Positions 1-11,486 of a stretch of DNA of 64,000 bases are shown piece after piece; position 1 is the stretch's first letter, and every line of letters starts with the position of its first letter. Source of the DNA: Quercus robur (lineage: Eukaryota > Streptophyta > Magnoliopsida > Fagales > Fagaceae); assembly GCF_932294415.1 (NCBI RefSeq), contig NC_065542.1:42807942-42871941 (forward strand), given 5' to 3'. The notes beneath the pieces were generated by a model, which searched no databases, was not told where the DNA came from, and saw nothing but the letters and a program-made list of their open reading frames with translations. The translations under genes were made by a program, and so were the position numbers.

Positions 1-917
1 TTTCCACAAGAACACCAATATTGTAGTCTGGATTATCTCCTATGCAATCTTTGTTTTCTCCTTTGAAAAAACATGCAATATCTAAAAACAATTCTTTTTG
101 CATATATGTTAGCCCATCAAAACTAATTTGAAGTATATCCAAGATTTTTTTATTAGGTTCTTCTTTTAATTTATCTAGGGCACTTTTCCATTCTTCCATT
201 CTTTTAGCAAACAACAAAGAACCTAAAACTTTAAGAGCTAAAGGAAGGCCTTGAGCATAATTCACAAAACCCTTAGAAAAATCCACATAATTTTCTTCAG
301 GATAAGGTTTATTGAAAGCTCTCTGACTAAAAAGCTGCAAAGCATCATCATTATTCAACCCCTTAACTCTATATACATCATTCACACCACATCTATTCAA
401 TAAATGGCTATCTCTGCTTGTTACAATGATTCTACTCCCTGGACCAAACCAATCATGCTTCCCTGCTAATGCTCCTAATTGTTCATCTTCATCCACATCA
501 TCCAGAACAATAAAAACCTTTTTATTACTTAGTGTATTCCTCAGAAGATTGATTCCTTCAGGAATATTCCATACATTTATTTCATTTTCCATGAGGATCT
601 TGGAAAGAAGTTGTTTTTGTAAAGAAACTAGACCTCGAGTTTTAGTTTCTTCTCTAATATTAGCAATAAAGCTAGTAGCTTCATAGCGATTAGAAATTCT
701 TTTATAAATTTCTTGCGCAAGAGTTGTTTTGCCTATTCCACCCATCCCACAAATCCCAACAAAACGAACATCATCCAACCTTTCAGACAAGTATGAATCC
801 AACATTTCCTCCACACAAGAGTCCATTCCAACAAGATCCTCATATACACTTGAGAATTTACAATTCAACTCACTAAATATCCTTTTAATGATTTCTTCGA
901 TAACTATAGATTCAGGT
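1..917 (-). CDS. TNL-A: NB-ARC exon of a TIR-NBS-LRR resistance gene (partial, runs off window start)
   Basis: This is exon 2 of an intracellular immune receptor; the NB-ARC domain is the nucleotide-dependent switch. The exon begins at 917 behind an acceptor (TTTGCAG) and stays open to base 1. Visible motifs in order are the P-loop GMGGIGKTT, RNBS-A (FIANIREET), kinase-2 (VFIVLDDVDE), RNBS-B (GSRIIVTSRD), an intact GLPLALKVL and the TNL-type RNBS-D (FLDIACFFKGE). The aspartate of VLDD after a TIR exon is typical of TNLs. The MHD motif and the LRR lie outside the window. It joins in phase to the TIR exon at 8777-9264: the last two bases of that exon (AG) plus A make an Arg codon, followed by PES. 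It is closely similar to 31324-32401 but keeps the canonical GLPLA that the other copy lost. No lesion is visible, so a functional gene is possible. Confidence 0.9.
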
Positions 918-2842
918 CTGCAAAGAAAATAGCCACACACACCAAAAAAAAAAAAAACAATGAGGCAAAGCTAGCCATATTGATAGGGGAAAAAAAGCAT
1001 TCAGCTTAAGCTTAATCTAGAGCTTTGTTTAGTAAGAAAACGTGAATTTTTAAAGTGTAAGATATAGCGCTGTAATTGAGGTTTGATTTTTTTTTTTTTT
1101 TTGGTGACATTATATGTTCTATAATTGAGAGCCATGTGTTTCTTTATGACTATAAGAGTTTTATGAGTTGAGAGTGCCTGATTATATTAATTCCTCTATT
1201 GAACCTTTCTTGGATTGCTGTTTTCCCAATTTTATTTCATAAAAATAAACTGCATAATTCTACTTTTTGCCAAGCCATTTTCCCTAAACATTTTTACCTG
1301 CTTATCAAGGAAATTCCGCAGGAAATGCAAACTATAAAAAAGAGGCAAGCATTCAAATGAAGACATTATGGGTAGATTGTAAAATCCAAAGCTATGTAAA
1401 ATCCTCAAGTCACTTGTATAATGTGGATTACCAAGTTTTTAGTTTAGACCTAGCCAATAGGTTGTGTTGGGTCGGATTCAGGTCAGTCAATCAGGTTAAG
1501 GTTAAAAATGTGTCATCTTAAACAAGTTATAAATTGGTTCGATGGGATTACAGGTCAACCTATATTTTTTTCACATGCCAAAAATAACTAAATGAACAAA
1601 AAAATGACTAAATGTCAAAAATAACAAAATAGTCAAAAACAAAAGTTAAATAATGCATAGATTCTTAAGTTTACACAATTCAAAGTTACCGATGATATCA
1701 TCACTATAAAAGTTAGGTTCTTAGCTATTAAGTGCCCAAACCAACATAGTTTTGTTTTGGTTTCAAAAAAAAAAAAAATTTATTTCATTAAAAGAAATCC
1801 TTAAAATTAAAAAATATATTTTAAGATTAAAAAAAAAAAAAGAAATAGAACAATAAGTGTCCACAACTCTAGTGGCATTCTTGGGTGATAGTGGTGCATT
1901 TATTTGACTCTTGTTCGCTCAACTTTGTTCCACTTGAAAGCAGTGAAAGAGATAGAGGTTCACTTGTCACAGATGAGACTCACAATGGCAAGGATGCCAT
2001 GAGATTTATTGTAGAAACTTGAGGTTTAGACCGATGCGTTGATCACTTTATCACGGATGTAGAGATGTTATTTCAACTTGAGCTACTGGATACTGTCAAA
2101 ATTTATATTATAAGCTCAATTTCTCTAAATCTTGTTGTCCCGTGGTCAAACAAGAAAATAAAAAAGTTTTAGTGATTGGTATTTGATTCAACATAATCAT
2201 TACCTTTGGATGGTTGAGTCACGTTACCTTTACATAATTTTGTATTTGGAGTGATTTGCTAGTTTATATAGTTTAATTTTTATTTTTATTTTAAAATTTA
2301 AAAGGGTTGGTCACAAGTTAGACGGATTGACCAGTACACTACCTAGGAGAAAAAAAAAAGCTAGATCCGGTCTAGGCCAACCTGTTTTTGCTTGTGGTAA
2401 AAAATTCTCTAATTCAAATCAGGTATTTTCCTTCAATTTTGGGTCAAATTAATGACTCGGGCTCACTTTTGCCAAGTCTATCTCTGTTTGCTCATATTGA
2501 ATCATTTAGGGACTACCATGCCAAACCATGAAAAGGTTCTTCAACCAAAGTCCTATTTGAGATTATAAATTCCAAAGTTTGTAATATATACGGGACAAAG
2601 AAAGTCATTGTTAGATAGATATATATATATATATTATGGGAAGGTTGGTTTCTCTCTCGTTTGGAAAGATAGGCTCCCAAAAACCCTTCTGGACAAACGA
2701 GAGTAGAATTGAAGTACCTTTCTAGAAAGGCAAGATTTTTGTCCCCTACTTTACCAAGTGTATTGTTAGGGCTTGTGGGGTTTTTTTCAGGGGTGGGGAA
2801 ACAGTGTGAGCGATCAATTGTTGGTGGTGGCATATATCAAGA

Positions 2843-4174
2843 ATGGACGAAATTACTCAAGGTTGGAATAGTCTCTCGCTAATGGATAGAGAAGAAGATA
2901 ATATGCCACTTACTAAGAAGGTCCCAAAAGAAGAGTTCTCTCTGGTAGCTAGATTTCTAACTAGCAGAGCTTTGAACATCAATGCGGTAGCAAGAACCTT
3001 CTCTCCTCTGTGGAGAACGCAAAACGGATTTCAGATACGGAATTTAGGTGATCACAAACTCTTGTTTATTTTTGATAATAAACCGGATGTGGAGAGAGTA
3101 CTGTAGAACGAACCATGGAGTTTTGACAAACACCTAGTAGTGTTTCAACGTTACAACAAGAATACAGTCAGTGAGGATTATGCTCTGAATGAAGCAACTT
3201 TTTGGGTACAAGTGCACAACATCCCGTTGGGATACATGGACAGAGACACAGCAGAAGAAATTTGCTCAAAAATTGGTAAGGTGGTGAAATCGACGGGTGA
3301 CAAAGACTTTGGGGGTGAGGGTTTCATTCGGGTTAGAGTGATCGTGGACGTGACTCAACCCCTGTGCTGTGGAAGAGTTGTAACTCTTGAAAACAGGAAA
3401 AAAATCTGGATTTCCTTTAGGTATGAAAGACTGCCAAACTTGTGCTATTGGTGTGGTCGGCTGGATCATGACGATAAAGATTGTGAGGTTTGGGTGCAAA
3501 GCGAAGGAAGCTTGGATGCAAGTAAAAAGAACTACGATTCTAGTATTCGTGCGAAGCCGGTTTACCAGTCCAGTAAGAATGTAGTACATGTCCCGGGTTT
3601 TTTTGAGGGGAGGAAAAAGGAACAAGGCAAAGCATCATCCATGAGCAGTAGCAGGCCACCAGCGCCGAGGGAGATTCCGTCACCACGTTCACCAGCCACG
3701 GAATCCCCTGAAACTGGTAGCGAAAAACAGGGGACACCATTTAATGCAGACGTTACTACTCCCTTAATTCGACGTGATTGCAATCCCGTGAATGACTCAG
3801 TGCAATTAAGCGAGGATAACGGCAAAGAGGATTTTGTGGATTTAAATCCGGGTATTAATACAGAGGAGAGCTCAGACGTACTCGCAACGCACAAAAGCAA
3901 TAACTCCCATGCTACGTCCTCCAATCCTTCCCCTAATGGGCCGAACCTGATCCCATCAGTCTACACTTGCAAGCCCACTAAATGGACTAGGATTAATAGG
4001 CCCATCACCCCCCAGGATACAATTTCGCTGGATGACTTACTTGGTAAACGCAGCAACTCTTTCACAACTCATGATCAACCAGTACAGAAACGCAGGGCTC
4101 AGGATGCAAGCTTTGATTCCGATAACGATTATCCAACGGCGGGGGCTGATATCCAGCCCCGCCGAGAGCCATGA
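2843..4174 (+). pseudogene. LINE-A ORF1: gag-like RNA-binding protein (one premature stop)
   Basis: ORF1 proteins of plant L1 elements bind the element RNA. The frame starts at the ATG at 2843 (MDEITQGWNS) and is broken by a TAG at 3104-3106, then continues in the same frame to the TGA at 4172-4174. The N-terminal half resembles the DUF4283 domain (FWVQVHNIPLGYM, WISFRYERLPNLCYWCG). It is followed by a CCHC-type zinc knuckle, C-X2-C-X4-H-X4-C (CYWCGRLDHDDKDC), and a long Ser/Pro-rich, low-complexity C-terminal part. Without the stop it would be about 443 residues. The stop codon overlaps the ORF2 start as ATGA. Confidence 0.85.
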
Positions 4175-7100
4175 GTCTGGTATGTTGGAACGTGCGGGGG
4201 CTTGGGAACCAACGCACCGTTCAAGAGCTTGCAAAATTTGTGCGAGCGCAAGACCCCTCTGTCCTGTTCCTGGCCGAGACGTGGGCAGATGAAGCTAGGC
4301 TGAGGAAACTTTGTGACGAATTACAATTTGATGAGGTGTGGGTGGTAGGCCACATCACAAGAGCAGGTGGTTTAGCTCTCCTCTGGAAAAATTCAGTAGA
4401 TATCGATGTCGATTCGGCGTCTCTCAATCATATTGACGCCATCATAAACAAGAACAAGGAGGATGCTTGGAGGTTCACGGGGGTATATGGAATTCCAGAA
4501 ACTAGTAGGAAATCAGAAACATGGGACTTGCTACGTGGTTTGAATCAAAAATTTAGCCTTCCTTGGATTTGCGCCGGTGACTTCAATGAAATTCTAAGGG
4601 GGCATGAGAAACTTGGAGGTCCGCCAAGAAGAGAAGCTGAGATGCAAGCTTTTCGTGACATAGTGGATGAATGTGATCTGGTTGACTTGGGGTATTGTGG
4701 TCACAAATTCACTTGGAGAGGCAAACGATCAGGAGGTATGGTGCTAGAACGGTTAGACCGGGCTTTCGCTAATACGGCATGGTTGGAACTAAACCCAGCA
4801 ACTCGAGTGCAACATGTTAGAGCCCATTCTTCAGATCATAACCCGATTATTATTAAACCGGAAGGTATCACAGCTGGTCGAAACAAACCTTTCCGGTTCG
4901 AGCAAATGTGGCTAAGGGAGGCAGATTGTGGGGAGACGGTAAAAGCTACTTGGGGTGAGTCTTCAGTTGACAGCACAATGCCTATGGTGTCTCAAAAAAT
5001 TAAGAACTGTGGGTTACGGCTTTCGGAATGGAGTAGACAATCATTTGGCAGCATTAGGCGGCAATTGGAGGAGAAAACTAGGGACTTGATTAAGGCAGAA
5101 TGGGCAGCAGCTACTGGGGTTGATTCAGACAGTGTGAGGGCCATACAGCTAGAGGTGAATGAGCTATTAGAAAGAGAAAACTTGATGTGGCAGCAGAGGG
5201 CTCGTTCCTTATTTCTCAAATCTTCGGATAGGAACACCCGGTACTTTCACAACAGGGCTTCGCATAGATACAGACGGAATAGTATCAAGGGACTGAAGAA
5301 TAGTGCTAATGAATGGTGCACCTCAGACAGTCAAGTTGCAGAGATTGTCATAAGGTTTTATGAATCCTTGTTCTCTTCATCAAACCCCACTGACATGCAC
5401 AAGGTTATGGAAGTTGTAGAACCGAAAGTGACAGCGGACATGAACCAGGAGCTTACTAAAATTTTCACGAGGGAGGAAGTTGATCTTGCTTTAAAAAACA
5501 TGGAACCTTTAACGGCCCCGGGCCCGGATGGTATGCCTCCCATTTTCTTCCAATCTTTTTGGTCTGTGGTGGGTGATGATGTTACTTTTGCTGTGCTTGA
5601 TTGTCTCAATAACTGTCGTATCCCTCCTGATCTTAATCATACTTTTGTGACCCTTATCCCTAAAGTGAAGAGTCCTAAGCTTATTCTGAATTTAGACCAA
5701 TTAGCTTATGTAATGTCATTTACAAATTGTTGTCTAAAGTGCTAGCCAACCGATTGAAAAAAGTGTTACCTTACCTTGTTTCTGAAAATCAAAGTGCCTT
5801 CCAGGCAGGGAAGGTAATCACTGATAATATATTGATGGCCTTTGAAACTCTCCACTATATGAAAAATCATCAATCGGGTAAAACAGGTTTTATGGCCTTT
5901 AAACTCGACATGAGTAAAGCTTATGATCGAGTGGAATGGAGCTTTATGAATGAGCTTTTGAGAAAGTTGGGTTTCCATGAGAAATGGGTGGCTTTGATGA
6001 TGGAGTGCATTACCACTGTCTCTTACTCCATTTTGATTAATGGGGAACCTTCAGGTACAATCAACCCGAGCAGAGGTATTAGACAGGGTGATCCCCTCTC
6101 ACCTTATCTCTTTATCCTTTGTACTGAAGGTGTTCATGGATTATTGAATCAAGCTGTGGTTGCTGGTGATATCAGGGGCATCTCCATTTGTAGAAATGGG
6201 CCAAGACTAACGCATTTATTTTTTGCAGATGACAGTCTACTCTTTTGCAGGGCCTCTATTCAAGAATGTCAGCATATTCAAGACATCCTCTTGACTTATG
6301 AAAAGGCATCTGGGCAGCAACTGAATAGAGACAAAACTACTCTATTTTTTGGTAAAAATGTGCACCAAAGTTTACAAGAGGCTATTATCTCACTGCTAGG
6401 TGTTCCGGAGATCAAGCAATATGAGAAGTACTTGGGTCTCCCCTCCTTTGTGGGTCGTAGAAAGAAGGCTAGCTTCCAATACATAAAGGAGCGAGTGTGG
6501 GCAAAAATGAAAGGGTGGAAGGAGAAACTATTATCCCAAGCCGGAAGGGAGATTCTTTTGAAAGCTGTGATCCAAGCAATCCCAACTTTCTCTATGAGCT
6601 GCTTTAAACTTCCCAACATTTTATGCAATGAGATTGAAATTATGATCCGTAAATTTTGGTGGGGTCAAAGGGGTGAAAGGAGGAAGGTGCATTGGGTTAA
6701 ATGGAGTAAGCTGTGTAGGGCAAAAACTGAAGGTGGTATGGGTTTTAGGGATCTACAAAAATTCAACGATGCGCTACTGGCCAAACAAGTCTGGAGATTG
6801 GCCACTGAGGAAGACTCCCTATTTTTCAGATTTTTTAAGGCAAAATTTTTCCCCCATGGTTCAATCTTTGATGCCAAGGAGAAAAATGGATCCTATGCGT
6901 GGAGAAGCCTTTTAAAAGGGCGCGAAGTCATTTTGCGTGGAATGAGATGGAGAATTGGTGATGGCTCTTTAGTCCGCATCTACCAAGACAGTTGGCTGCC
7001 AACAGTTGAGAATGGTAGAGTAAGCTCTCCCATCTTAGACAATAATCCAGCTGAATTGGTGGCATCGCTGATTGACCAAGACCGGTGCTGTTGGAAAGAC

Positions 7101-8039
7101 ACTGAAGTTTGGCAAGTGGAGGTGCCAAACAGGATACGACTTCTCTTATGGCGTGCTGGAAATGATTCGCTCCCTTCAAGAGTGAATCTTTTTCGCCGTA
7201 AGCTTCTAACAGAGAACTTGTGCCTTCAGTGCAATGCCGGACCTGAAGATACTCTTCATGCCCTTTGGACTTGCCCTCAGTTAGATTCGGTTTGGCGGGT
7301 CAACTTCGAGGATTTAAGAGAAGCCTCTATCTCAGCTTCAAACTTTCTGGAGGTTATTAAAGTCGCTCAACAGGACTGGTCTCGCTTTCCTCTGTTTGCC
7401 TGGACGTCATCCTTAATTTGGATGCGCAGAAACAAGATACGCATGCAGGAAGCAACGGCGCCATTAGACCAAATTAGCTCCTTGGCACAAAAAGCTCTCC
7501 AGGAGTATAACCAACTCCGGCCCACGCATGAAGCGATCCCCAGAACAGCCAGATCGGTAAGGTGGCGCCCTCCTCCAACGGGACTGCTAAAGATCAACTT
7601 CGACGGTGCACTTTCTGTTGAAGAAAATATTGCTGGTTTACGTGTAATAATCTGTAATGAAAATGGATTAGCTATGGCTGCTTTGTCACAACAGATTCCG
7701 CTGCCTATTTCGGTAGAGATGGTGGAAGTGCTAGCAGCGCGTCGAGCCCTATGGTTTGCAAGAGAGTTGGATTTCCACAGAGTGGTTGTTGAAGGTGACT
7801 CAGAAACCATTATTAACTCCATCAATGGCAATAATATGGATCACTCCGAGTTTGGGCATATTCTTCATGACATAAAATTCCTTAGCTCTTTTTTTAGTTG
7901 TATTTCTTTTCAGCATGTTAAAAGACAAAGTAATGGTCTAGCCCACAAGTTGGCTAGAAGAGCATTGTCTAATACTTTAGATGTTTGGATGGAGTCTGTT
8001 CCTCCAGACACGGCTGATGTCTACAATATTGATCTTTAG
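4171..8039 (+). pseudogene. LINE-A ORF2: endonuclease / reverse transcriptase / RNase H (frameshifted)
   Basis: This is the replication polyprotein. It starts at the ATG at 4171 with an AP-endonuclease-like domain (VCWNVRGLGNQRT, CAGDFNEI, SSDHNPI). The reverse transcriptase follows (APGPDGMPP, FKLDMSKAYDRVEW, RGIRQGDPLSPYLF, and the catalytic FADD in LFFADDSLLF). Next come the zf-RVT motif (LCLQCNAGPEDTLHALWTC) and a C-terminal RNase H (INFDGA, VLAARRAL, EGDSETI, SNGLAHKLAR). The frame shifts once between about 5685 and 5700, just before the conserved FRPISL, consistent with one lost base. Compared with LINE-B, a block of roughly 70-80 residues is missing in frame between the RT thumb region and zf-RVT (near 7080-7125). 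The last codon is at 8037-8039. Confidence 0.9.
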
Positions 8040-8276
8040 TTCTTTCCTTAATAATATTCCCCACTTAGGGGTTTCTCAAAAAAAAAAAAGATATATTATG
8101 GGGGCAATGTTAGAGCCATTAAGGCCTTTAACTTCTTGTAACGCCCAAGTTCCTGTAAACATTTTCTTGCTTGATAGAAATCTAGTCCTACTTGGATTAG
8201 AATATGGTAACGAAAAATAAATTTTAGAAAATATAAAAAGTTGACAATAAATAGCATTATTCCAAAGAAATTCTTA

Positions 8277-8479
8277 GGCAAAAATGCAAATTACCTCCGT
8301 TAAATTTGGTCAATTGTCATTTTAGTCCTATAAATCTTATTTTTGTCATTTTGGTCCTATAAATTCACAATTTTTTTTGTCACTATTAGTCTTTCCTCCA
8401 CTTCATTATAAAAAATTTGCAATTAAAAAGGACTAATGGAGACAACAAATGTGAACTTACATGACTAAAATGACAAATA

Positions 8480-8524
<45 letters not shown>

Positions 8525-8766
8525 CTAGAACCAAAATGACAATTGGCAAAATTTAGCAGGTGTAATTCGCATTAAAAAAATAGAAATTTTAATAATTTTT
8601 TAGTTTGATTATTTTATTTTATTTTAGTTAACCGGAGTTATGGTCCTTATGGACAGACTAACGGTGACAAAAAATATAAACTTACAGGATCAAACTGACA
8701 AAAATGAAAGTTAAAGAACCAAAAGACAATTGAGTAAACTTAACAGATGTAATTTGTATTTTTGCC
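8277..8766. mobile_element. Mutator-like MITE at the TNL-A splice donor
   Basis: A 490-bp non-coding element whose ends are inverted repeats beginning GGCAAAAATGCAAATTAC, with further inverted copies of the same end inside (near 8530-8577). It is flanked by a perfect 9-bp TSD, aaattctta, at 8268-8276 and 8767-8775; nine bases is the usual Mutator-type length. The right-hand TSD copy, read on the minus strand, is the TAAGAATTT of the intron-1 donor GTAAGAATTT. An (AT)n microsatellite (about 8481-8521) lies inside. The same insertion is present in TNL-B at 37494-37935, so it predates the duplication. Confidence 0.85.
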
Positions 8767-8776
8767 AAATTCTTAC

Positions 8777-9264
8777 CTATTCTTTAAATCCCATCCAGCG
8801 AGATCAGCAACTTTTGTCAAAGCAGCTTTCCACGTTTGAACACTTCCTACGTTATTCTTGAGACGCTCTTCATGCTCTGCAAAGGCTTCTGCAAAAGTCC
8901 CCCTTTGATTCCGCACATGACTTGGATCCACATAATGGAAGACAGGTAGAACTACCAATTGTGTTTTTTCCATGCACTCAACAATCTTTGTTAGTTCAGT
9001 CAAACACCAACTTGAAGAAGCATAGTCTCTTGAGAGAACAACGACAGCAAATCTTGATTCTTCTATTGCTTTCAAGAGCTCTGGGGTAATAAACGTTCCT
9101 CGCTTGAGTTTTTCATCGTCCCTAAAAGTGGATATGCCTTTTCGTTTCAAAGCACTATATAGATGGTCAGTAAATTTTGTGCGGGTGTCCTCACCTCTAA
9201 AACTAAGAAAGACATCGTATTTGCATCCACGGGAAGAAGAAGAAGATGATGGAATAAAAGCCAT
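8777..9264 (-). CDS. TNL-A: TIR exon (first exon) of a TIR-NBS-LRR resistance gene
   Basis: The exon encodes a complete TIR domain, the NAD-cleaving signalling module of TNL receptors. It starts at the ATG at 9264; the frame extends a few codons further upstream but without another ATG, and the paralogue starts at the same place. After a Ser-rich leader comes TIR box 1 (KYDVFLSFRGEDTR, about residues 15-28), then FRDDEKLKRG, ESRFAVVVLSRDYASSSWCLTEL with the catalytic Glu at about residue 90, and VLPVFHYVDPSHVRNQ. The exon ends in GWDLKNR at donor AG|GTAAG, leaving two bases of an Arg codon that are completed by the NB-ARC exon. It is 488 bp and fully open. Similarity to 37946-38451 is high. 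Confidence 0.92.
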
Positions 9265-11216
9265 GAAGGAATGGATGTGCAATGAGCTGAGTTTAGTTTA
9301 GCTTACAAATTTAGGAAATTGCAGGTGCGACTGAAAAGCTCAAAAAGCCTCTTTAAATAACGCTGGGCAATGTTGTAAAGTGCAGGTGAGAGTGGGAGAC
9401 AAAGGGACCGGCAGTCATGGGTCAAACAATTCATTTTCTATTGGAGTCGGTGCGCAATAGGCCCTCTTCGTCTATGTATCAACTGCTACTTCTTTTTCTT
9501 TTTCTTTTATGATAGCAACTGCTACTTCGATTGGCTGTTAAAGTAATTGAGCAATTGCTTGGATATGAACATACTTTCATATAAACAAGGTTTGATATGT
9601 CACGTCAAAAGTAATTGAGCAATTGCTTGGAAGGTAATAGTTATGGTATTCATTTTTGTTTTAAATGCTGACTTTCCTTTCAGCCAGGTTTGATAATTTA
9701 GCACGTGGTATTTTCCTTTTTGGAATAAAGTATGTTATTGCTTGGAAATTCCAATAGGTTAGGTAAAAAGCTGATCTCTTTCCCAAAAGCTAAGTTTTAC
9801 TTTATTTTGTGTTTCCTTTAGCAGTCGGTCAAAATAGACTAGCCTTTGTTTGACGTCCACCACACTCTCAAAAGAAGAGAAGAAAAATAAAAAATTATCC
9901 GAAGGTGCAAAAGTGGGGAACAAAACGACAAGTGAAACCATCACGTATGTACAAAGAAATTATGGTGTTAAGGGCCTCTTTGGGTAAGAGAAAAATTAAA
10001 AGCGGTGTTTTTAAACCATTCTCATCAGTTGTTTTATAAAAAATGTCATTTTAATGTATTAAAAATTTATTTTATTATTTTGTCACATTATTTTACAACA
10101 TCTAATTTATCAGATGTTCTATTCTTCAATCTCATACATTAAAATAATATATAAATCACATTAAGATATCATTAAAAAAAAAACTTTAAACGGTAATATA
10201 CTGCACAGCCCCCAACACCACTGCCCATAGCACACCACCACCACCACTGCCCATAGTAGCCCACCGCCGACAACCATAATCAAAACGCAAAATCAACAAA
10301 CCAACCCACTACCACCGACTACCATAGCTAAAATCCAAAATCAACTAAAACCTAAAATCAGCCCACACCCACCGCCATAACCCACCAAAATCAGCCATCA
10401 AAACCCATGAAAATCAGCCCACCCACAGCCATAACCCACCAATATCAACCCATTAAAACCCATGAAACTCAACCCACATCCACCAAAAAAAAAAAAAAAA
10501 TCCCAGGCGATCTGATCTGAGAGTGTGAGATGGACGGTGCTGCGTGGTGGACACCGATCTGCCCATCCAAACCCACCCACCACCGATCTGTCCATTCAAA
10601 GCCACCCATTGCCCAACCCACCCATCAAACCACAGCCAAAAAAAAAAAACCACAGCTAGAGAGAGATCGGCGTGGAATTGATGCGTCGGCGTTGGCGTCG
10701 GCATCGATGTTGGTGACGGCACAGAAGGGAACGAAAATATGAGAGAACCGATCGGTGTTTGAGAAAAAAATGAGGAAGAAACTGACAAAGGAATGAGAGA
10801 GAAAAAAAAAATTCATTAAAATTATTGCACATTTCTCCGTACGCTCTCATATTTGAGAGCGTACTATTCATGTATGTCAAATTTTTTGAGATTTAGAACA
10901 CCTCATGAGAGATGTTTTTTGGTGTTTAGTGTGCAAAATGCCAAATATTTGGCGTTTGGCACACCTGATGAGAGTGCTCTTAGTATTCTACTTTAGTTTT
11001 TTTTTGAGATGCATCACAAAAAACTGGTTTGGTTTTGTTTTATTACTCAATATTTTTTTTTTAATTTAAAAAAAAAAAGTGGATTTGAATATAAAAAATA
11101 AATATAATTTTTTAGTGGTTTTTTCTAATAATATTTTTATGAATATAAATACAGTGATATATTCGTAAATATTGTGAAAACATAATAAGACCCACCACTA
11201 GAACGTCACCTCAAGT
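9265..11216. other. upstream region of TNL-A and intergenic repeats
   Basis: The first 200 bases are conserved with the region upstream of TNL-B and probably hold the promoter. From 10200 to 10490 there is degenerate C/A-rich repetition built on units like cccaccaccg and ccataacccacca. The stretch 10030-10985 ends in short inverted sequences (cattctcatcag near 10017 and ctgatgagagtg near 10965) and may be a decayed hAT-type or similar element. No credible gene is seen. Confidence 0.5.
9351..9360 (-). promoter_or_regulatory. candidate TATA box of TNL-A
   Basis: TTATTTAAAG on the minus strand lies 87 bases upstream of the TNL-A ATG. The same position in TNL-B reads TTATTTTAAG in an otherwise conserved upstream stretch of about 170 bases. 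Position and sequence fit a core promoter, but no start site can be seen. Confidence 0.35.
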
Positions 11217-11486
11217 TTGACGCTGGACTTGTTTTTTTTTTTTTTTTTTGAAATTGAAACTGAATTTTCATTAAACTGAAATTGGAGAACAACAGAGTAC
11301 AGCAAGTAGGAAAGAAAGAGCTAAAAACAATAAACAAAGTTAACACTTAGCTCTATCTAACAGTAAAACATGCTGAATGACAGGCGGCTCAATTCCTTTC
11401 CACTGCTGAGAAGAGCCTGAAGATTTAGCTAACTGAGCCAGCTCATGCGTAGCTCTGTTGTAGTCCCTTTTCAAATGTTGCATTTT

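Larger units (their letters stand above)
2641..8090 (+). mobile_element. LINE-A: full-length plant L1-type retrotransposon in TNL-A intron 1
   Basis: A 5.45-kb non-LTR element with 5' UTR (2641-2842), ORF1, ORF2, a short 3' UTR and a 12-A tail. It is bounded by a 12-bp target-site duplication, atatattatggg, at 2629-2640 and 8091-8102. The matching intron of TNL-B reads straight through this point (37255-37285), which is the empty site. The insertion is antisense to the host gene. Only one stop in ORF1 and one frameshift in ORF2 are obvious, so it is relatively young or was copied from a near-intact master. Confidence 0.93.
918..8776 (-). other. intron 1 of TNL-A (7.86 kb, expanded by insertions)
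   Basis: The intron runs from donor GTAAGAATTT beside the TIR exon to acceptor TTTGCAG before the NB-ARC exon. About 5.45 kb is LINE-A and 0.49 kb is a MITE; the remainder is single-copy-like, AT-rich sequence that aligns with the first intron of TNL-B (for example 1860-2100 with 34150-34340 plus 36682-36740, and 2440-2628 with 37090-37260). In the aligned parts the TNL-B insertions are missing here, so this intron supplies their empty sites. No other gene is seen in it. Confidence 0.8.

Noticed and set aside
426..932. Plus-strand open frames of 86 and 67 codons
   Set aside because: They are reverse-strand shadows of the TNL-A NB-ARC exon; identical shadows occur at 31796-32170 over TNL-B.
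10398..10880. Overlapping open frames on both strands
   Set aside because: They arise from degenerate CCA/CCG-rich repeats and poly-A runs; low complexity, no domain.
10017..10985. A hAT-type element with ctcatcag ends
   Set aside because: The ends are loosely inverted but no 8-bp duplication could be found, so it is only mentioned as a possibility.
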